Positions 32,172-45,718 of a stretch of DNA of 64,000 bases are shown here, piece by piece. Origin of the DNA: Notospermus geniculatus (lineage: Eukaryota; Nemertea; Pilidiophora; Heteronemertea; Lineidae). The stretch spans positions 2,516 to 66,515 of the forward strand of contig NMRB01002666.1 of the NCBI GenBank assembly GCA_002633025.1, in the 5' to 3' direction. Made by a program: the position numbers and the translations under genes. The notes under the pieces were generated by a model that searched no databases, had not been told where the DNA came from, and saw nothing but the letters and a program-made list of their open reading frames with translations. The number at the start of each line of letters is the position of its first letter. The stretch's first letter is position 1.

Positions 32172-35100
32172 ATGCCTATCGTCAAACGGACTATCACCCC
32201 GGAGGAGATCAGCCGGGTCCCTGTACCAAAGGGAATTCATAATGAACTAGAATGTATCACAAATAGTACACTTTCTAACATTATACGACAGCTCAGTACA
32301 TTGAGTAAACATGTCGAGGACACTTTTGGTGAACTTTATAGAGAGGCTGACCAAACATTCAAGCGGATCAACCAATTGCAGGAAAGGATTGAATGCCTGA
32401 AGGTCAAGGTCACTCAGCTGGATTCAACAGCTGAGGAAGGTGAGTTGAATGATCAAGTTGTCACCCCTGTACGAGTGTGATTCCTTGATTGGCCAGACAG
32501 GATGACAAACAATTGGAATTTGATTTGCCCTGCACTGGTACAAAAGGAGCTGAACACCCCCATGTCTTGCCAAATTCTCCTTTATAATGATCATTCCAGG
32601 GACAAAATTCAATGATGAAATGGTCACCCTACATTGTATCATGGCCTCATGTCTGGAATTACAGTGGGGACTGATGACGTTAAAAAATAATCATGACAAA
32701 ACTACTGACTTTGCCATCACCTAAGTTCCTTTTGTTTACAGCGAAATCAAGGTTTATATGGAAACAGTTATTTTTAAAGAAAACCCCGGTTTTATTGACA
32801 GATACCACAGTGTTAGTGAGCAATGTGAGGGAGTTCTACCCCCCTCCATAGCAACCGTGGAATGTATGACAATAAATCTTCCGCGTTCTCATTCTCAATA
32901 CGTGTTGTCACTGTAGCATCATCCTGTTCAACATGTTTGGATGAGATTGAATGTACAGTTATTTTAGGGGACTCTTTTCCAATAATGTGGATGACTCCTG
33001 CCATGGCTGTTGCATATGTGCAAGGTATACTGGCTGTTACTAATAACTGATAGGGATAGTTCTAATTACATGTAGTGATGGGACTTGTGTTGGTGGGAAA
33101 CCACTTGTTCGTGCTTCAAGTAAGCTGTCAGTTGTTCAACCAATGGGGCTGTTTCGCTAGGCCTTCATGTCGAACCCCCCATCGATGATGCACTCTTGCT
33201 GTTGGTCCTGAGGGTAGAGGTTAAATATTTCGAGACGTCAGAAACTGTGCCTCCTAAATGTTCTCTAATCCCCTTTACTAAAGCCTCACAACTCCAAAAT
33301 GGAAGATGGAAGAGGACTCACACCAGTTGAGTGACTGGACAACCACAAATATCCAGAGCCATTGTGGCACATCATGGAAATGGCCACACAGACACAGAAT
33401 AATACAATAGACTACAACAAAGACAGTGGCTCCATCACTGTACATTTTCATACATTCCAATCCACCAGCCGTGATTGAGGAAGTTATCATTCTGATTGAT
33501 GAGGGAAGATAATTGAGTTTTCATCTTCTCATCGGAGGTCTATTAGCGACAGCACCCTTATACCCTTGAGGCCACATATCTTCCATTACATTACAGTATC
33601 TAGACAATCAGTGCTTTGGCCTAAACTTGATGATATGTTAAAGGTGCTTTCCTTTAGTAAAAGTTTCAGATCCGACAAGTCACGTCGGCCTGGTGTGGTT
33701 TCATCCTAGGATTGTGATTTCTTTATTAGCACCATTGAGAAGCATCTTCAATGTTGTGCAAAAGTCATGGGATAGCTTTGAATGCTTTCACGGATGAACA
33801 CCCACTGAATATGGAAAAGCTGATCAAAAATCAAATGGTTGTACCGTAATACCCTTTTGCTGCCAGTTTGACATACAGATTGGACAACTGGTGATAACCA
33901 CTGAATATGACACCCCTACATGTCATATCGAACTAGGACAGAACTGGGCCAATATGTCTCGATACTTGTTCAGTCCAAAGAATACCGAAATCAGCTGCTC
34001 AAAATGTCATGAATGTGGTCGCTAATTTACCTAAGAGAAATCCGAAATGCCCATAATGATCGTTATCAGCTGATTTAGTCATGATGAATGATCCAGTCGT
34101 CTTCTTGATTATTATAAATGCATGTAATTTGTAGTAAGGAGCTCAACATATGCCATATGCCAATGGACTGGAAATGAATTGGTGCTATCTTGGCTGGTTG
34201 GACGCACCAACTGCTCATCAATTTGCGTGTCACATATTATAGCCAAGACTGTATCGCCATGATGTGTGTTCACTGCTCACACCAGGCTAAAGGTTCTGCT
34301 GGATGTGCGATATTGACGATTAGTCACTCATTTTGTCATCAATATTGTCAGACTCAAAATGGCTGTGTAGTCTGCAAATATTTCCGTTTCACTTGTTGGT
34401 TGGTGAACATGGTGAAGGTGAATATGCCATTGCCACAGCTGTGTCCCTTTTCACTCCCTTGGCTTTACCTTCATGAAACGGACTGGCATTCGGATGATCC
34501 TATGACATTGTGTGTGAAATAGAGAGTGACCAAAAACGAGATGTTCAGCATATCTCTGCCCTCCCCTTGGACTGACAGAGGCAGGAGATGCAAATGTGTC
34601 TCAGCTTAGCTTATGGGACATTCGAAAGCTTCCCAGTCAGTCTCTGGTAACCTCTCCTCACAGCCACAGAAATATCCATGATCACCAGGCAGCCTAGTTG
34701 CCATGGATGTACTGGCAGTGACATCCCTTCTGGACATCACAGTCGACTGTGAGAAAAAAGCATCATTATGAATTTAGGCAGTAATCCACTAACTTGATAT
34801 ATCGCCATTCTTCCTGTCAGAATTTTCCAAATGGCAGATTGATCCATCGGCAAATAATCCGCTCGTAAGCTATATGGAATGAAACATTATAAACTTCTCC
34901 GACATGACCCAGACCAACGTTACACATGCAGCGTACATGTATCAGTAATGTATGAGCTGGAAAACTTGATGAACTAGGGTTGGTGTTGAAAATGCTTAGG
35001 ATGTGTCTGAAGCCAGATGAAGGTTGTCAGTCAGATACTAATTCTTAGAAATGGCCAGAGAGTCCCAGGTCAAATCCCCTTGTCAATATGAATTGCCAGT

Positions 35101-38100
35101 GTCTGGCAGAAAATCATCTTGAATTGGGGACATAGCTCACTGTACCATAGACTAGTGCTCCAGAAGTTAAGCACATCCTAAAATGTACCGGTGCCTTTGT
35201 GGTGAGGAGTCGTGGGGGGGATTCTTGTACAAATGTACCGGTACCCAGGATCGGTACTAAGCTGTACACCAACTGGACTTGTTTTGAGCAATTCCTTCTT
35301 GAACTGAAGTTGAAGGATGCCAGGTACATTGTTGTCGTTACTCTCTTCATCAAGTGTGTGCAACATGTGGCTATCTCTAGGGCAAGATGCTTTTCCTATT
35401 GGGAAAGCGTTTACTTCAATTTACTGATCTTTATAGAATTAGTGACGTACATGCCCGAAGGAAATGCAGAAATTAATTACGGGCTCAATTCATCTTCCCA
35501 ATTAACTTGATTAGCGATGGGATATTTTTCACAGTGTAGGTGATTGATGTCAGTTTAACTGCCGGGTATTTTACGACCAAATTCAATTCAGAGATCTACC
35601 CCTCCCATGACATGTTATGTGTGAATGTCCAGGGACAATCAGATTTGTGACTGACCTTTGAATCATTGGCCAGGTTGGACGAGGTTCAGATCATGACCAA
35701 ATGTCAGATCGTTGGTGTTGAAGAACAGCATGGGGAAGCTGGGGAGATTGATTTGTGTGGGGTTTGGTGTCTTCATTTGCAGGCTGTGACAAACCCAATG
35801 TGCTCCATCTACCTCTTGATATCCCTGCGACTTGCAAGCATCGTAAATGGTGCATGAAGTTAATTATTTGTCTTTTCTCTCTTCAGTATCTGTGATTGAC
35901 ATACACATGAGGAAACCCTTCCGAAGTTCTGTAGCTACAGACCGGGAAGTTCTCAAGCGTGAATCGCTGCCTCCATGTATGCTAGAAACCTACAACTCAT
36001 GTGATAAACCACCGTGTTTGGATAAACTTGATCCATATAGGTACAGAAATTTCTCCATCTTATCCACTTTGTTTGCAAAGTTCAAGTCGGATTAAGTTGC
36101 TTAGTCTGTGTCACAGTCAGTTGCTTAATTGTGGGGCGTTGAACTTCAGGGCCCATATTCATAAAATCTTGCTAGCTTAGTTGATTGCTAGTTGTGTACA
36201 TTGGCCTGTACAAACTGGACACTTTAGCAAGTAACTTAGCCTAGCAAGGTTTTATGAATATGGGCCCAGGAGTTCAGGAGGTAAGATAGAACCTCAGGTT
36301 CAAAACTCTAATGATGTTAATATGAAGTATCAGTAAAAAATCAGTGTTTCAATATCTGTCTCTTCAACTTTCAGGGAGGACGGCAAATCAAGTATGAAAT
36401 TCTACACCGACCCAAATTACTTCTTCGAGCTCTGGCGGCAGGAGATGGAAGAACATTCAAAACCCAAGAAATTGGTAAAAAGAACGAAAAGGAAGGTGAG
36501 TAGTGAGTCCTCCACTTGGAAACAAGTCTGAAATTATTCCTGAAGAAATCCATAGGGATGAATCATAAGGACGCATGGTGCCATTGAGACTGAGAGCCAG
36601 TTTCCATGGGAAGACTCTCAGTGCCTTTACTGGACAATTTTTATGAGCATTATCCTCTGAGTTTCATTGTTGCTAACTGTTGGTTTGTTTTTCAGCATCC
36701 AACTCAAGAAAAGAAGGAGGTTAGACAACCTGTAAAGACAGGTTATGAAGGAAAAGATGCTGAGTTTAGAACTCAAGGCAGGCAACATCGCCAAGTGCAC
36801 ATGCAAAACGTTGAGATGCGGCAGCACCCTCAGGGGCAGGGCGCACCACCACGGCCAAACAGTCTGGAGCTTGAACAACGACAGATGAACCAAATACCAT
36901 ACAATGATCAAACTTACGTCAACCAGCAACAGATGCGTGAACAACAGCTGGCGTATCAACAGTCGCAACAGTACCAACAACATCAACTCCAACAACAACA
37001 ACAGCAGCGATATAGCAATCGTACGGAGTACCGCAATGGCCCTGTTCACAATAACCAGATGAACTATGTTCAGAACCAGCAGGGTAACAATATGGTGCCT
37101 GACTACAAGGCCCCACCACCCTATCAAAATCACGACAGTATGCAGCACCGGACTCCACCTCCGCCTCAATATATTCATGAGCAAGCTATGGACCCAAGTA
37201 AACGGGTAACACCTGTTGGGCCACGTGCACAGTCTGTGCATAGTCCACGCCCATCCCAGCCTCCTCCCCCAGTTCCACAAGATAGCACGCCAGGATCTGC
37301 TGGTTCTCCCATGAGGGTTCAAAGCAGTAGAGTTAGTAGTTCTGCACTACCACCACCCCCGTTACCACCAACAGTGCAACAGAATGGTATAACAAATCAG
37401 TCACCATATGGTCAGCAGAATTACCAGCAGAGTCCCGTAATGATGGCAAAACATGATGCTGTTGCACAGCTCCAGAAGGCAGATTCACCAGCGAGATCCG
37501 ACACACATTCACCTAGTCCTGTACGAAATAAGACACCAGCGGACACAGATTTGGGATTACCTCCACCGCCGCCGCCCCCTCAGGAACCTCATTCGCCGGA
37601 TACACCATCATCCATGCCTCCGCCACCACCACCACCTCCGATGGATCCGTCATATGGTACTCATGTCACTGGATCGTCACCACCACCGCCGCCGCCGCCA
37701 CCACCACCACCCTCGACCCACGGTGGTTTGTGTGCGCCTCAGCTGGCAGGGGATAATGTATCACTGTCGTCGCAGGGAAGCTCACTAACTAATGCGTCAG
37801 TCAATACCGGAACTTCAATGGAATCTGCTGCAGAAAAATCTGCTGTAGATCATAGTGATCTGTTATTTGCTATTAGGCAAGGTATGTGCTCTTTTGTTGG
37901 CATGGTTCTGTATGGCAAATCTCTCTGCTGGAAAACCATCTTAAGAGTAAATAGTTGGAGGTTCAGTGTTGCCCACAGCATCTCTTGGGCTGTCTGAGTC
38001 ATGACAGTGGCTGTCAATTCCATTCCCTCTCTGATCATAATCATTACAACTCAAACGACTTTTTTCCTTTACAGGAATAAAACTTAGGCAAGTTGAGCGA

Positions 38101-38247
38101 CGGGAGGAAGAGCAAAAGAAACGTAAGAATAACGTTCGGCCAGATGTCGAGGCCATCATCCGAGAAGTTGAGAAACGACGTGAACATCTCAACGACTCAG
38201 GGGAATCGGACGATTCTGATGCTGGAAGCTGGGACGAGTCAGATTGA
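32172..38247 (+). CDS. WASF: WASF/WAVE/SCAR, Arp2/3-activating protein (5 coding exons, complete)
   Basis: Coding exons: 32172-32439 (within an exon that starts after an acceptor at 32143), 35887-36040, 36375-36495, 36696-37881, 38075-38247, joining in frame to 633 codons plus a stop. Residues 1 to about 180 are the WAVE homology domain (MPIVKRTITP, NELECITN, DTFGELYREA, KPFRSS, MKFYTDPNYFFELW) with a basic end, the part that joins the CYFIP-NAP1-ABI-BRK1 complex. Residues 258-287 are Q-rich. About 320-520 is proline-rich with long P runs for profilin and SH3 partners. The end is a WH2-central-acidic module: SDLLFAIRQGIKLRQV at about 567-582, then an acidic tail with the key Trp in GSWDESD. 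Family role: downstream of Rac, nucleation of branched actin at the leading edge. A truncated second copy of exon 1 lies at 29572. Confidence 0.95.
32440..35886. other. WASF intron 1, nothing recognised
   Basis: A 3.4-kb intron between the first two coding exons. No family-like frame was seen. TACCGGTA occurs at 35236. Confidence 0.6.
36149..36267. mobile_element. Small MITE with GGGCCCATATTCATAAAA ends
   Basis: GGGCCCATATTCATAAAATC at the left is mirrored by the right end GGTTTTATGAATATGGGCCC, and both continue into CTAGC. It lies in WASF intron 2. The target-site duplication is unclear. A related hairpin lies at 63835-63941, and a weaker one near 46264-46412. Confidence 0.7.
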
Positions 38248-41050
38248 GGTTCTCGTATATAGCGCGACCGATAGCATAAGTATCACTTCCTACCCATGCA
38301 ATAGTAAGATACAGAATGTTTCATTTAAAGAGCATAGGGCAGCTGCTGGAGCAAGTCTGCTTTCCTGAGCATGCCCTTGGAAACTGCCAAAATTGTCAAT
38401 GGATGCTCGCCTTTCATCACATTGTGAGAACATATGCATTGAGCAGCCCGCTTACATGTAACTTTTTATGCCAATAGGATGATGTTGAAAAATTAATTGT
38501 ACCAAAAACGGAACATGTAATAACGTAGCATCTTGGCATCCTTGGTGCAGAGAATGAGAAACAAGGACGAAATGTCGAAAAGTGAGGTCCAACCGGTCGC
38601 AGTGGCCCATGTGGTGGTATATTGCAGGTTCCTCATTGGTCTGAAAATCACTTGCCTATGGCGCTATTGCATGGGTAGCCACCTCTTATTCCGACATCGT
38701 TGTTCTTCCAGCTCTCCTAATAATTTAGCCAAGTTTGGTTAAAATGATGTGCTCAATTGAATATCAAGTTGCCTTTATCACCACTATTCCTGAGAGCATA
38801 TCAGTATCCTGATGGGTGTTGATGTGGATGGCACCATGGTCACCACCCAGCTCTCATTAACTTGGATGATAGAGACAACTTGATGAGGGGCTTTGATGAA
38901 GTATGAATAATCAAATTATTGCTCCTTCCCAGTATCAAATGACAGAGGTAAAAATCAGCACAAATTGTTGTCAAAAAATGAAATTTTCATCGATCAATCT
39001 GATTAGGAGCCACAGTTTATCAAAACCAAAGAATATGTTAATTCAGAGACGTATCTGTCTCATGTGCCTTCTGCCTGAAACAGTAGGTGAATTGAATTCT
39101 AAGTACCAGAAAGATGGAAGGCACTTTTCTGCAAGGGGACGTTGGAATTCATGGGTGAAAAGCTCATGTGTTTACAACTCGAACCTGTAATTCTGTCCCG
39201 ATGAGAGTGACAGAACGTAGTCAACTCTTGATGGGTTAACACTGACGACATATTTGTTTCATTGGTGAGCAGTGCATTGTTCAGTCGTGCCTGTATCTCT
39301 ATGTGTATCTTCTTGCACTGGTTATCAGAATTGGTTGTGTAGAGATATTGTGAAAATTCTTATGCAAATTTGACCTCTACCATGTCTACTTCACAATGAC
39401 AACACTTGAAGAATTGTGAATTGAACCGTTTTGTATATTTCATGGCCTTGGAATCATGAAACGATTATTTGATAAGGTTGTTTATAGATAGGCCTACAGG
39501 TATAGTTAGGCCTTCCTGTTAAGAATAACTACAGTTGTATTTAGAGGTGCATTATCCTAGAGACTTTCAGATGTGCATTTGTAAGTCTTATAAGTAATAA
39601 TATTGTACAGTTATGACAATTCTAAACTTTGTAGGGATTATCTGAATAGGAGACTTTAAATACTGATGTGTAATTATTGTGACCGTTTGTCGTTTTTTAC
39701 TACCGTTGAAATTAGATCCTTAGAGACTGAGGAAAACATAGTTGGACCTTCAATCTGGATTAGTGGGAGATTTTACTCTGCACACATTTTATACATCTAG
39801 AAGCTTTCTAGTTGATATCTGGGCCTATGCTACTCTGTTATCTACATATAACCTGGCAGTTCCACAAGTCTCCAACTTTGATATATGTGTGGATTTATAT
39901 CATTTTATCCAAGGCTACAATATTACTGAGCTCTGGTAATACCACTTGACGCGTAATTTAGTGTACATCAAGCATTAGGTCCCTGTAGATTGCTCTCATG
40001 ATTATGGGCCTTGTATTCTAAAAAGCACGTAGCAGCCCTGCTAATAGTCAAACTATGCCTTAACACTGTGAGTTAATGGACATAGTGTATTCTAAATTTC
40101 ATCCTGGATATGTCACCGATAGATCTTTGTCAATTTCTTATGTATATCGAGTAAAATCTCCTTCTATTCCATACTCTCGAGATGATGGTTTAGGACTGAC
40201 GTTTGTCTGACATGTGCCTAAAAAGTGATTAGAGTGTGAAATTCTGTACAAATTGTGGACAAATTTTATCATGATATTTATTGGAAGTGCTCCAGTGAAC
40301 ATATTTATTGGATATCTAGATAATGCATAAATGAATTTCTTTATCTAGAACTGTTTTTTCAGTCCTTAAAAATAACATGTTCAGTGGCGATTTTGCTAGC
40401 GAATCTGTACAGAGGTGTCTCCATTGGCTGTGAGGTCATTGTATTTTTGTACATAGCCTTGTAACACCATTTGAGATGATGTGTTTCTTTTGATATGGCG
40501 TGGCAATGTTATGTGATGTGGTTTTCCCAGTCGGGTATCTTTCAGCGTGTCTCAGTAAATGTTGCATCCAGCAAATAAAGAATATTACAACTCCAAGTGA
40601 GAAGTGACTAGATCTTCTGATACTTCTGGCCAGTCTAGCTGCTTTCACTGTAACAGTCTCCTAGCAGCTCTTAGAAACTGGGCTGAAATGCGGGTGACAG
40701 TTATACCAGAATTTGAATTCAATCTTTGATTAAAGGGACATTACTCGTTAGTACAATTACATCTCGGTCCCTTCTGGGTAAGAGGCGACTGGAAATTCTC
40801 CTCTTCCTTGATTCATTGAGATAGATTTTGACGGATGCACTTATTGGGATGACTGAGAAGTTCTTGCTTAGAGGAGAAAAAACTTCTGAAGGCTATTGGT
40901 GTGTGGTGTTGTCCACACCTGTGTTTTCATGACTCCAGCTCACCATTCTAGGACCCTGGCTCCTTCTTCCCATGAGCTGCACATGATGATTATGCTTTAT
41001 GGGAGATGAGTTTTGGCCAACATAATGAATAGTCCTCCCTTAAACCCAGC
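38248..41050 (+). other. Probable WASF 3' UTR and downstream DNA
   Basis: No coding frame was recognised. The sequence is T- and A-rich. The first convincing AATAAA is at 40574-40579, which would give a UTR of about 2.3 kb; this is inference. Confidence 0.45.
40574..40579 (+). terminator. Candidate poly(A) signal for WASF
   Basis: AATAAA followed by GAATATT in a T/A-rich setting. Another AATAAA further on (43921-43926) cannot be excluded as the used signal. Confidence 0.35.
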
Positions 41051-41053
41051 TTA

Positions 41054-41274
41054 AGCCTAGGTCGCATATCCACTCCGGGGCCCGTACGGTGAGTAAAAAC
41101 AGACATTTTGGGCAAATTCTACGGTGTCCAGTTTGATCCAGTCTAATTTCCACTTATCCATTTAGGCGATTTCGGCACAATTAATCTTAGATTCGTGTTT
41201 CAGTCTCTAAAATCCACAGCAAGCCGCTGGGTGGGGAAAATCGTACGGGGCCCGGTGGATTTGTGACCTAGGCT
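41054..41274. mobile_element. MITE with AGCCTAGGTC ends and TTA duplication
   Basis: The left end AGCCTAGGTCGCATATCCAC and the right end GTGGATTTGTGACCTAGGCT are inverted, with an inner GGGGCCCGTACG / CGTACGGGGCCC match. TTA occurs at 41051-41053 and 41275-41277. Length is 221 bp. It resembles non-autonomous PIF/Harbinger elements. Confidence 0.8.
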
Positions 41275-41277
41275 TTA

Positions 41278-44200
41278 CTGAGTGAGGTAGATGGCCTTTT
41301 CAAAAAGGCAGTCTACATGGGAGCCACAGTCATAGTTGGTGAGACATTGAGACATTGGACCCATCAGCAGTTAGATTGGAGTGAGTACCACCGATTCTGC
41401 TTTCTATTCAGAAAGGTAGAATGCTGGTAATTCCTCCAGTCACAACTGCAGAAGCCTTAGTCCCTCTGTTGTACAGAACGTTTTTTTTGTATGAAAGATA
41501 TTAGATAGTAGTTGTGTTTGAGTTATGGAAGCATCACATTGTACATGTTGTACAAGCAATCGTAGGCTACCTTGCATGCTCTTTTCATGAACCACTTTAA
41601 GGCAATGTGCTGATCAAGAAGTTGCAATCTTATATGTTCACAATTTGGTTCAGTCTTTCAGTCGGACAGTCTCAGAAAGTGTCACAGACTTCATGTCACA
41701 TGCTTTGGTTTCCGTGTCTGAGATATTGCTTTAACATGGACTCTGTGGTCATGTAGCTCAAGAACCTATATCTGCTATACAGTTTATGGTGGAGGTCTTG
41801 ACACTCTTTTTGAAGGGGGTGAAAATTCTGAAGTTTAAGCAGTCGCGTGTTTTTCAAGTTGAGAGAGACACAGAGTGACCAGTTGGCAATCAAATTTAAT
41901 CAAATATCTTACAAATGTCCTTTGAACATTTGGTGTAAATAGAGAATAAGCTGCAAGTGTCATTATTCATCAGCTATTACATTGGACATTTTATAATGGA
42001 CTGAAGATCTCCAGGTGAAATAGATTGAGATTACTCATCGGCCCAACATCAAACTGCAACACAAGCTTAGCTTGATTCCTGAATTTTCGTATGGAGTTTT
42101 AAATCTTGTGCAGACAATACTCCATTACTCCAGGACTGTTGCAAGAATAAAGATTCCTTCATTAATCCTTTCACTGTGTGTGACGAGCACAACTTGTCAA
42201 GTCCCTGTACATGCTGAGCACATCTTCTCCTCAACGTTGCTGGGACTGATAGCTACGCACCTAGACACACATGGGTATCTCCAAGGATAGATGACAGCAC
42301 TGGGCTTACATAGATGCACAGTGAAAGGTAAATCGATCACAAAGCTAAGCTACTAGTACCTCACTTGTTTGATTCTCACATAACTCTGCATAGAAATATG
42401 ACATTTACCTTGCTTTGCTTTGTATCTAGGCCCAATACTGTAGATTTGATTGCGGCACTTACGGTGTAGTACAGGGCTGGCTGGGTAGTTCTACATTACC
42501 TAGGTTGAGATTGAGTTCTTCTGACAAGAGCAAAAGGGGGGACGAAGCATTTCAACAAGACTGCATTCGGAGTCAGGTTTGTACCGGCCAGGATCTTGTG
42601 ATTTCCTTGCCAGACAATTTGAGGTCAACGCTGTGCGTGTTGCAAGTCTTGACTGTTTTCAAGGACTTTGCTCACAAGAGGAGAGGGTCAGTGCCAAGAA
42701 AGTTTTTGTGCCCTGTTGTCTTCTACTGGTAGCAGGTTGTACTGGTAGAAGATTTATCTAAAATTTCCTGATTTGGGAGTGCTTGAGGCACAAATGATTG
42801 GAACCTGACAGTGTATCACAGCCCGTTTCCAAATCTCACTGTGTTGTACAGAGTAGGAGAACATTCTGCGCTGTGGGAATGCCTACGAATTTTGTACCTT
42901 TGTATTCTGTTATTTAAGATTGTGTATAATAGAACTTGGTGATATGATTATTGTACACATGTAATTCCTTATGCATTGAGGGAGCACATGCAGATCAATA
43001 AAAGGCTATCTCCCATCATTGCCCCCCCCCCCCTACTTCGGAGTCTTGCAGTTGTGTATGGTGAAGGAACAATACCTGTAGACTTCTATATAAATAACGC
43101 TCAGCCCTGCCCTTCGTTTGACCCAATCACCGGAAATGCAACCCTCTACATACTTAACCTCGTTATCATAAGTGTGACATCTGTGAAGTGATCTAGTTGC
43201 TCGTTAACTGTACATATAGAGGAAATGATCCTTGTTGACAAGGTCACCAGTGTATAATATGCATGAGCATGTCCCAAAAGTTGAAAACTATCCTCATGTA
43301 ATCATATGTTAGTATTCAACGTAGTCAAATACACTTTCATAATTACCCAATTCACTTCTGATGCGTTACGCATCGTAACCACTTAGCAACTGAAATCTGC
43401 ATCTTTATGACATAATGTAGTGCATTTTAGTACATGACGATAGTGCATTTAAGTATGCAGTGCCATGGTTGCGGCATGACGTCATGTACCAGTCTATCAT
43501 AGCATTGGACCAGAAAAGTGCTCTATGGTAGTCAAGTGGTTAAGCTAACAATTAAAGTGCCGTCGCATGTAGCATAATAACATTCACAAATCAAGAGAAA
43601 TTTTTCATAATAGATTTCAAGTATATTCTTTTGTTTTGTTCTAACATGACAGCAAATAATGAGGACATTTTCCCCGAATTAATAGGCGATAAAAAGGGCA
43701 ATTCGTCTGTGTATCTTTTCTTTTGAAAATCTGCTGCCGTGCATTGTACATTGTCTTTATGACTGAAAATAGTTCAGTAATCAAGAGGAATTTGCCCTGT
43801 ATGGAAAATTTACCTATTGCATTAAACAATGATCTTTTCTCTTGTGGTCCTAGAAGTGTTTGTTCTTGTGACCAGTATGATGGTGCATTGCCTTAAAGCA
43901 AAATTATTGTATTAAATATTGAGAATAAAACTTGGAGAATTATTAACAAAATGGTGTCAAGTTGTTTTTTCCGAAAATGGTGTCAAGTTGTTTTTTCCGT
44001 GAGATTACCGTACAAATGCCATGTATTTCATGGTTAGAAAGTTTCTGTAAAGGCCCAGTTAGGACAAAGATGACGTTTAGTGATGATCGACCTTTTTGTT
44101 CGAGCAGGCTTTAACAGTGGAAGAACCCTAGCTAACTGTCGTTGGGCCATTGGAGAAACTCACAACTATCTAAAATGGGTCCTGCAATCACGCCCAATAC

Positions 44201-44337
44201 CTTTTGGAAGTGAATTCTTGAGGGACGGTAGGAGTCTCACTGGAGTAAACTGGTGTCAAGAGGGACACTAAAGCAACTGCTATTTGGATAACATCATTCA
44301 ACCATATAAGAGTCAGTAATTGCTTTCAGGATCATAA
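41278..44337. other. Gene-free stretch with simple repeats
   Basis: No frame is convincing. There is a C run at about 43021-43033, and a 26-bp direct repeat (AAAATGGTGTCAAGTTGTTT..., twice) at about 43949-43999. Confidence 0.5.
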
Positions 44338-44515
44338 CATAAGGGACACACTCTACGTGAGCTACTGCGAAACTAATGTATAAGGCCAGCCCTGCATACC
44401 GCGATCTATTAATATACACCGTACTCCTCCATGGCCTATATTCGCTGTCCGCAGTGACGTACGTCTGACTGCGGACAGGATTCTGCAGTAGCTCACGCAC
44501 AGTGTGTCCCTTATG
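44338..44515. mobile_element. MITE with CATAAGGGACACAC ends
   Basis: CATAAGGGACACACTCTACG reads on to TGAGCTACTGC at the left. The right end is the reverse complement with two mismatches, giving arms of about 31 bp. An inner pair CTGTCCGCAGT / ACTGCGGACAG also folds. No clear target duplication was seen. Confidence 0.75.
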
Positions 44516-45087
44516 AATGCGTCTGGCTGATATCCATTTCCACTTACGATTGTGTCTTAGATGAACAGGCAACACAGAGCTGATGCGTACAGGCTCCTAC
44601 ACGCTCAAATATATGAAATGACAAACTTATTACTGGTACATGTATTGTGACTTGTTCTGGCAGATAAACATTTCCACAGTCCAGAGCTAATAGCTAAAAA
44701 GGGAAATAGATCGGAAGACGACCTTAGCCTGTGGTGTAATGTCAACCAAGACAAATATACATGTACGGGGTACATGGAGGAAATAATCAAAGCAAGTCAA
44801 TTGTTAATACACAAGTACTGTACATATATTTTTAAAGTTTCTGCAATATTGAGGGTAAATCAATGACAATGCTGACAGCAGTTTGAAAACTGTGTCATTA
44901 TTTATTGTGATAGTTGAAGGGTAGGGGCAGGTCCAAGAGTTATTCCAATAAAAGTAAAGATCTAAATATCTACCGGTGAATACATATACTTAAATGATCT
45001 GAGACGAGACCTCTGGCCAATTCTGATGAAAAAACTTTGCCTGGGTTGATGTGTAAATGCCACTTTTGTAAATCATGTTGAACTTGA

Positions 45088-45718
45088 TTAATTTTTGTCT
45101 GCATTATCAAGTTTTTTCTTCCACTGGGAAAAGGCAGCCAATATCTTGTCCCTCCAGATTCTTTTCTCCTTTAACTCGTCGAGGGGAACCATATCACAAA
45201 GTTGCTTCATGATACCCGTCTCCTAGTCCACAGTTTTCCCATTTATAACAGGAGTTGGCCCGAACCCCTCTACCGTCTTACACAGGCTTGGTCCATATCG
45301 ATCACCATAACTTATCATCCCTGAAAAACAATCGACGATATATTGTAAGCGCTGGAAAATCCATGGTTTTTAGAAGGAGCACAACTTGGGCTTTATAATA
45401 AATCGACGAGTTCGAGTTCAAAGGGCCCCATGAAGCCATACCGCTGCCCCAGGCCATATGACATGATTTTATCCAGATCTTCAACACTGAGTACAATATC
45501 CTATAAAAGAAAGTGATCTATAAGTAACTACTGGTGTTTCATGGGAGTACTGTAACTTGCGTATGATACCATAATCCAACATCACAAAGTACCTACCAGA
45601 ACTAATCTCCAGCATTCAGTCATAAGAGCATACTGTATCCTATTTGAGACAAATCCCTCAATTTCCCGATTTATGACAGACGGCACTTGGCCAACTTCCG
45701 TTTCAGCATCGCAGACCG
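45088..45718 (-). pseudogene. CRYL1-like (lambda-crystallin / L-gulonate 3-dehydrogenase) 3'-end remnant
   Basis: Three exon-like pieces on the minus strand: about 45718-45597 (GQVPSVINREIEGFVSNRIQ, ALMTECWRL, then donor GTAGGT), 45500 to about 45412 (acceptor; SVEDLDKIMSYGLGQRYGFM, GPFE), and 45320-45088 (acceptor; MISYGDRYGP, RIWRDKILAAFSQWKKK). These match, in order, the C-terminal domain of CRYL1. The last piece has an in-frame TAG after NGKTVD, the middle piece has lost its donor and runs into a stop, and the N-terminal NAD-binding exons are not in the window. Spliced introns rather than a fused copy point to a decayed gene segment, not a retrocopy. Confidence 0.72.

Larger units (their letters stand above)
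29807..32316. repeat. Large direct duplication II, copy 2
   Basis: Copy of 27836-29717 that runs into the intact WASF first coding exon. It lacks the 28083 MITE but carries the element at 30616 and the sequence gap. Confidence 0.88.

Noticed and set aside
34190-34522. 110-codon plus-strand frame in WASF intron 1
   Set aside because: No recognisable domain, no promoter, and inside an intron.
36627-37322. 231-codon minus-strand frame rich in L, I and V
   Set aside because: It is the antisense shadow of the Q- and P-rich WASF exon 4.
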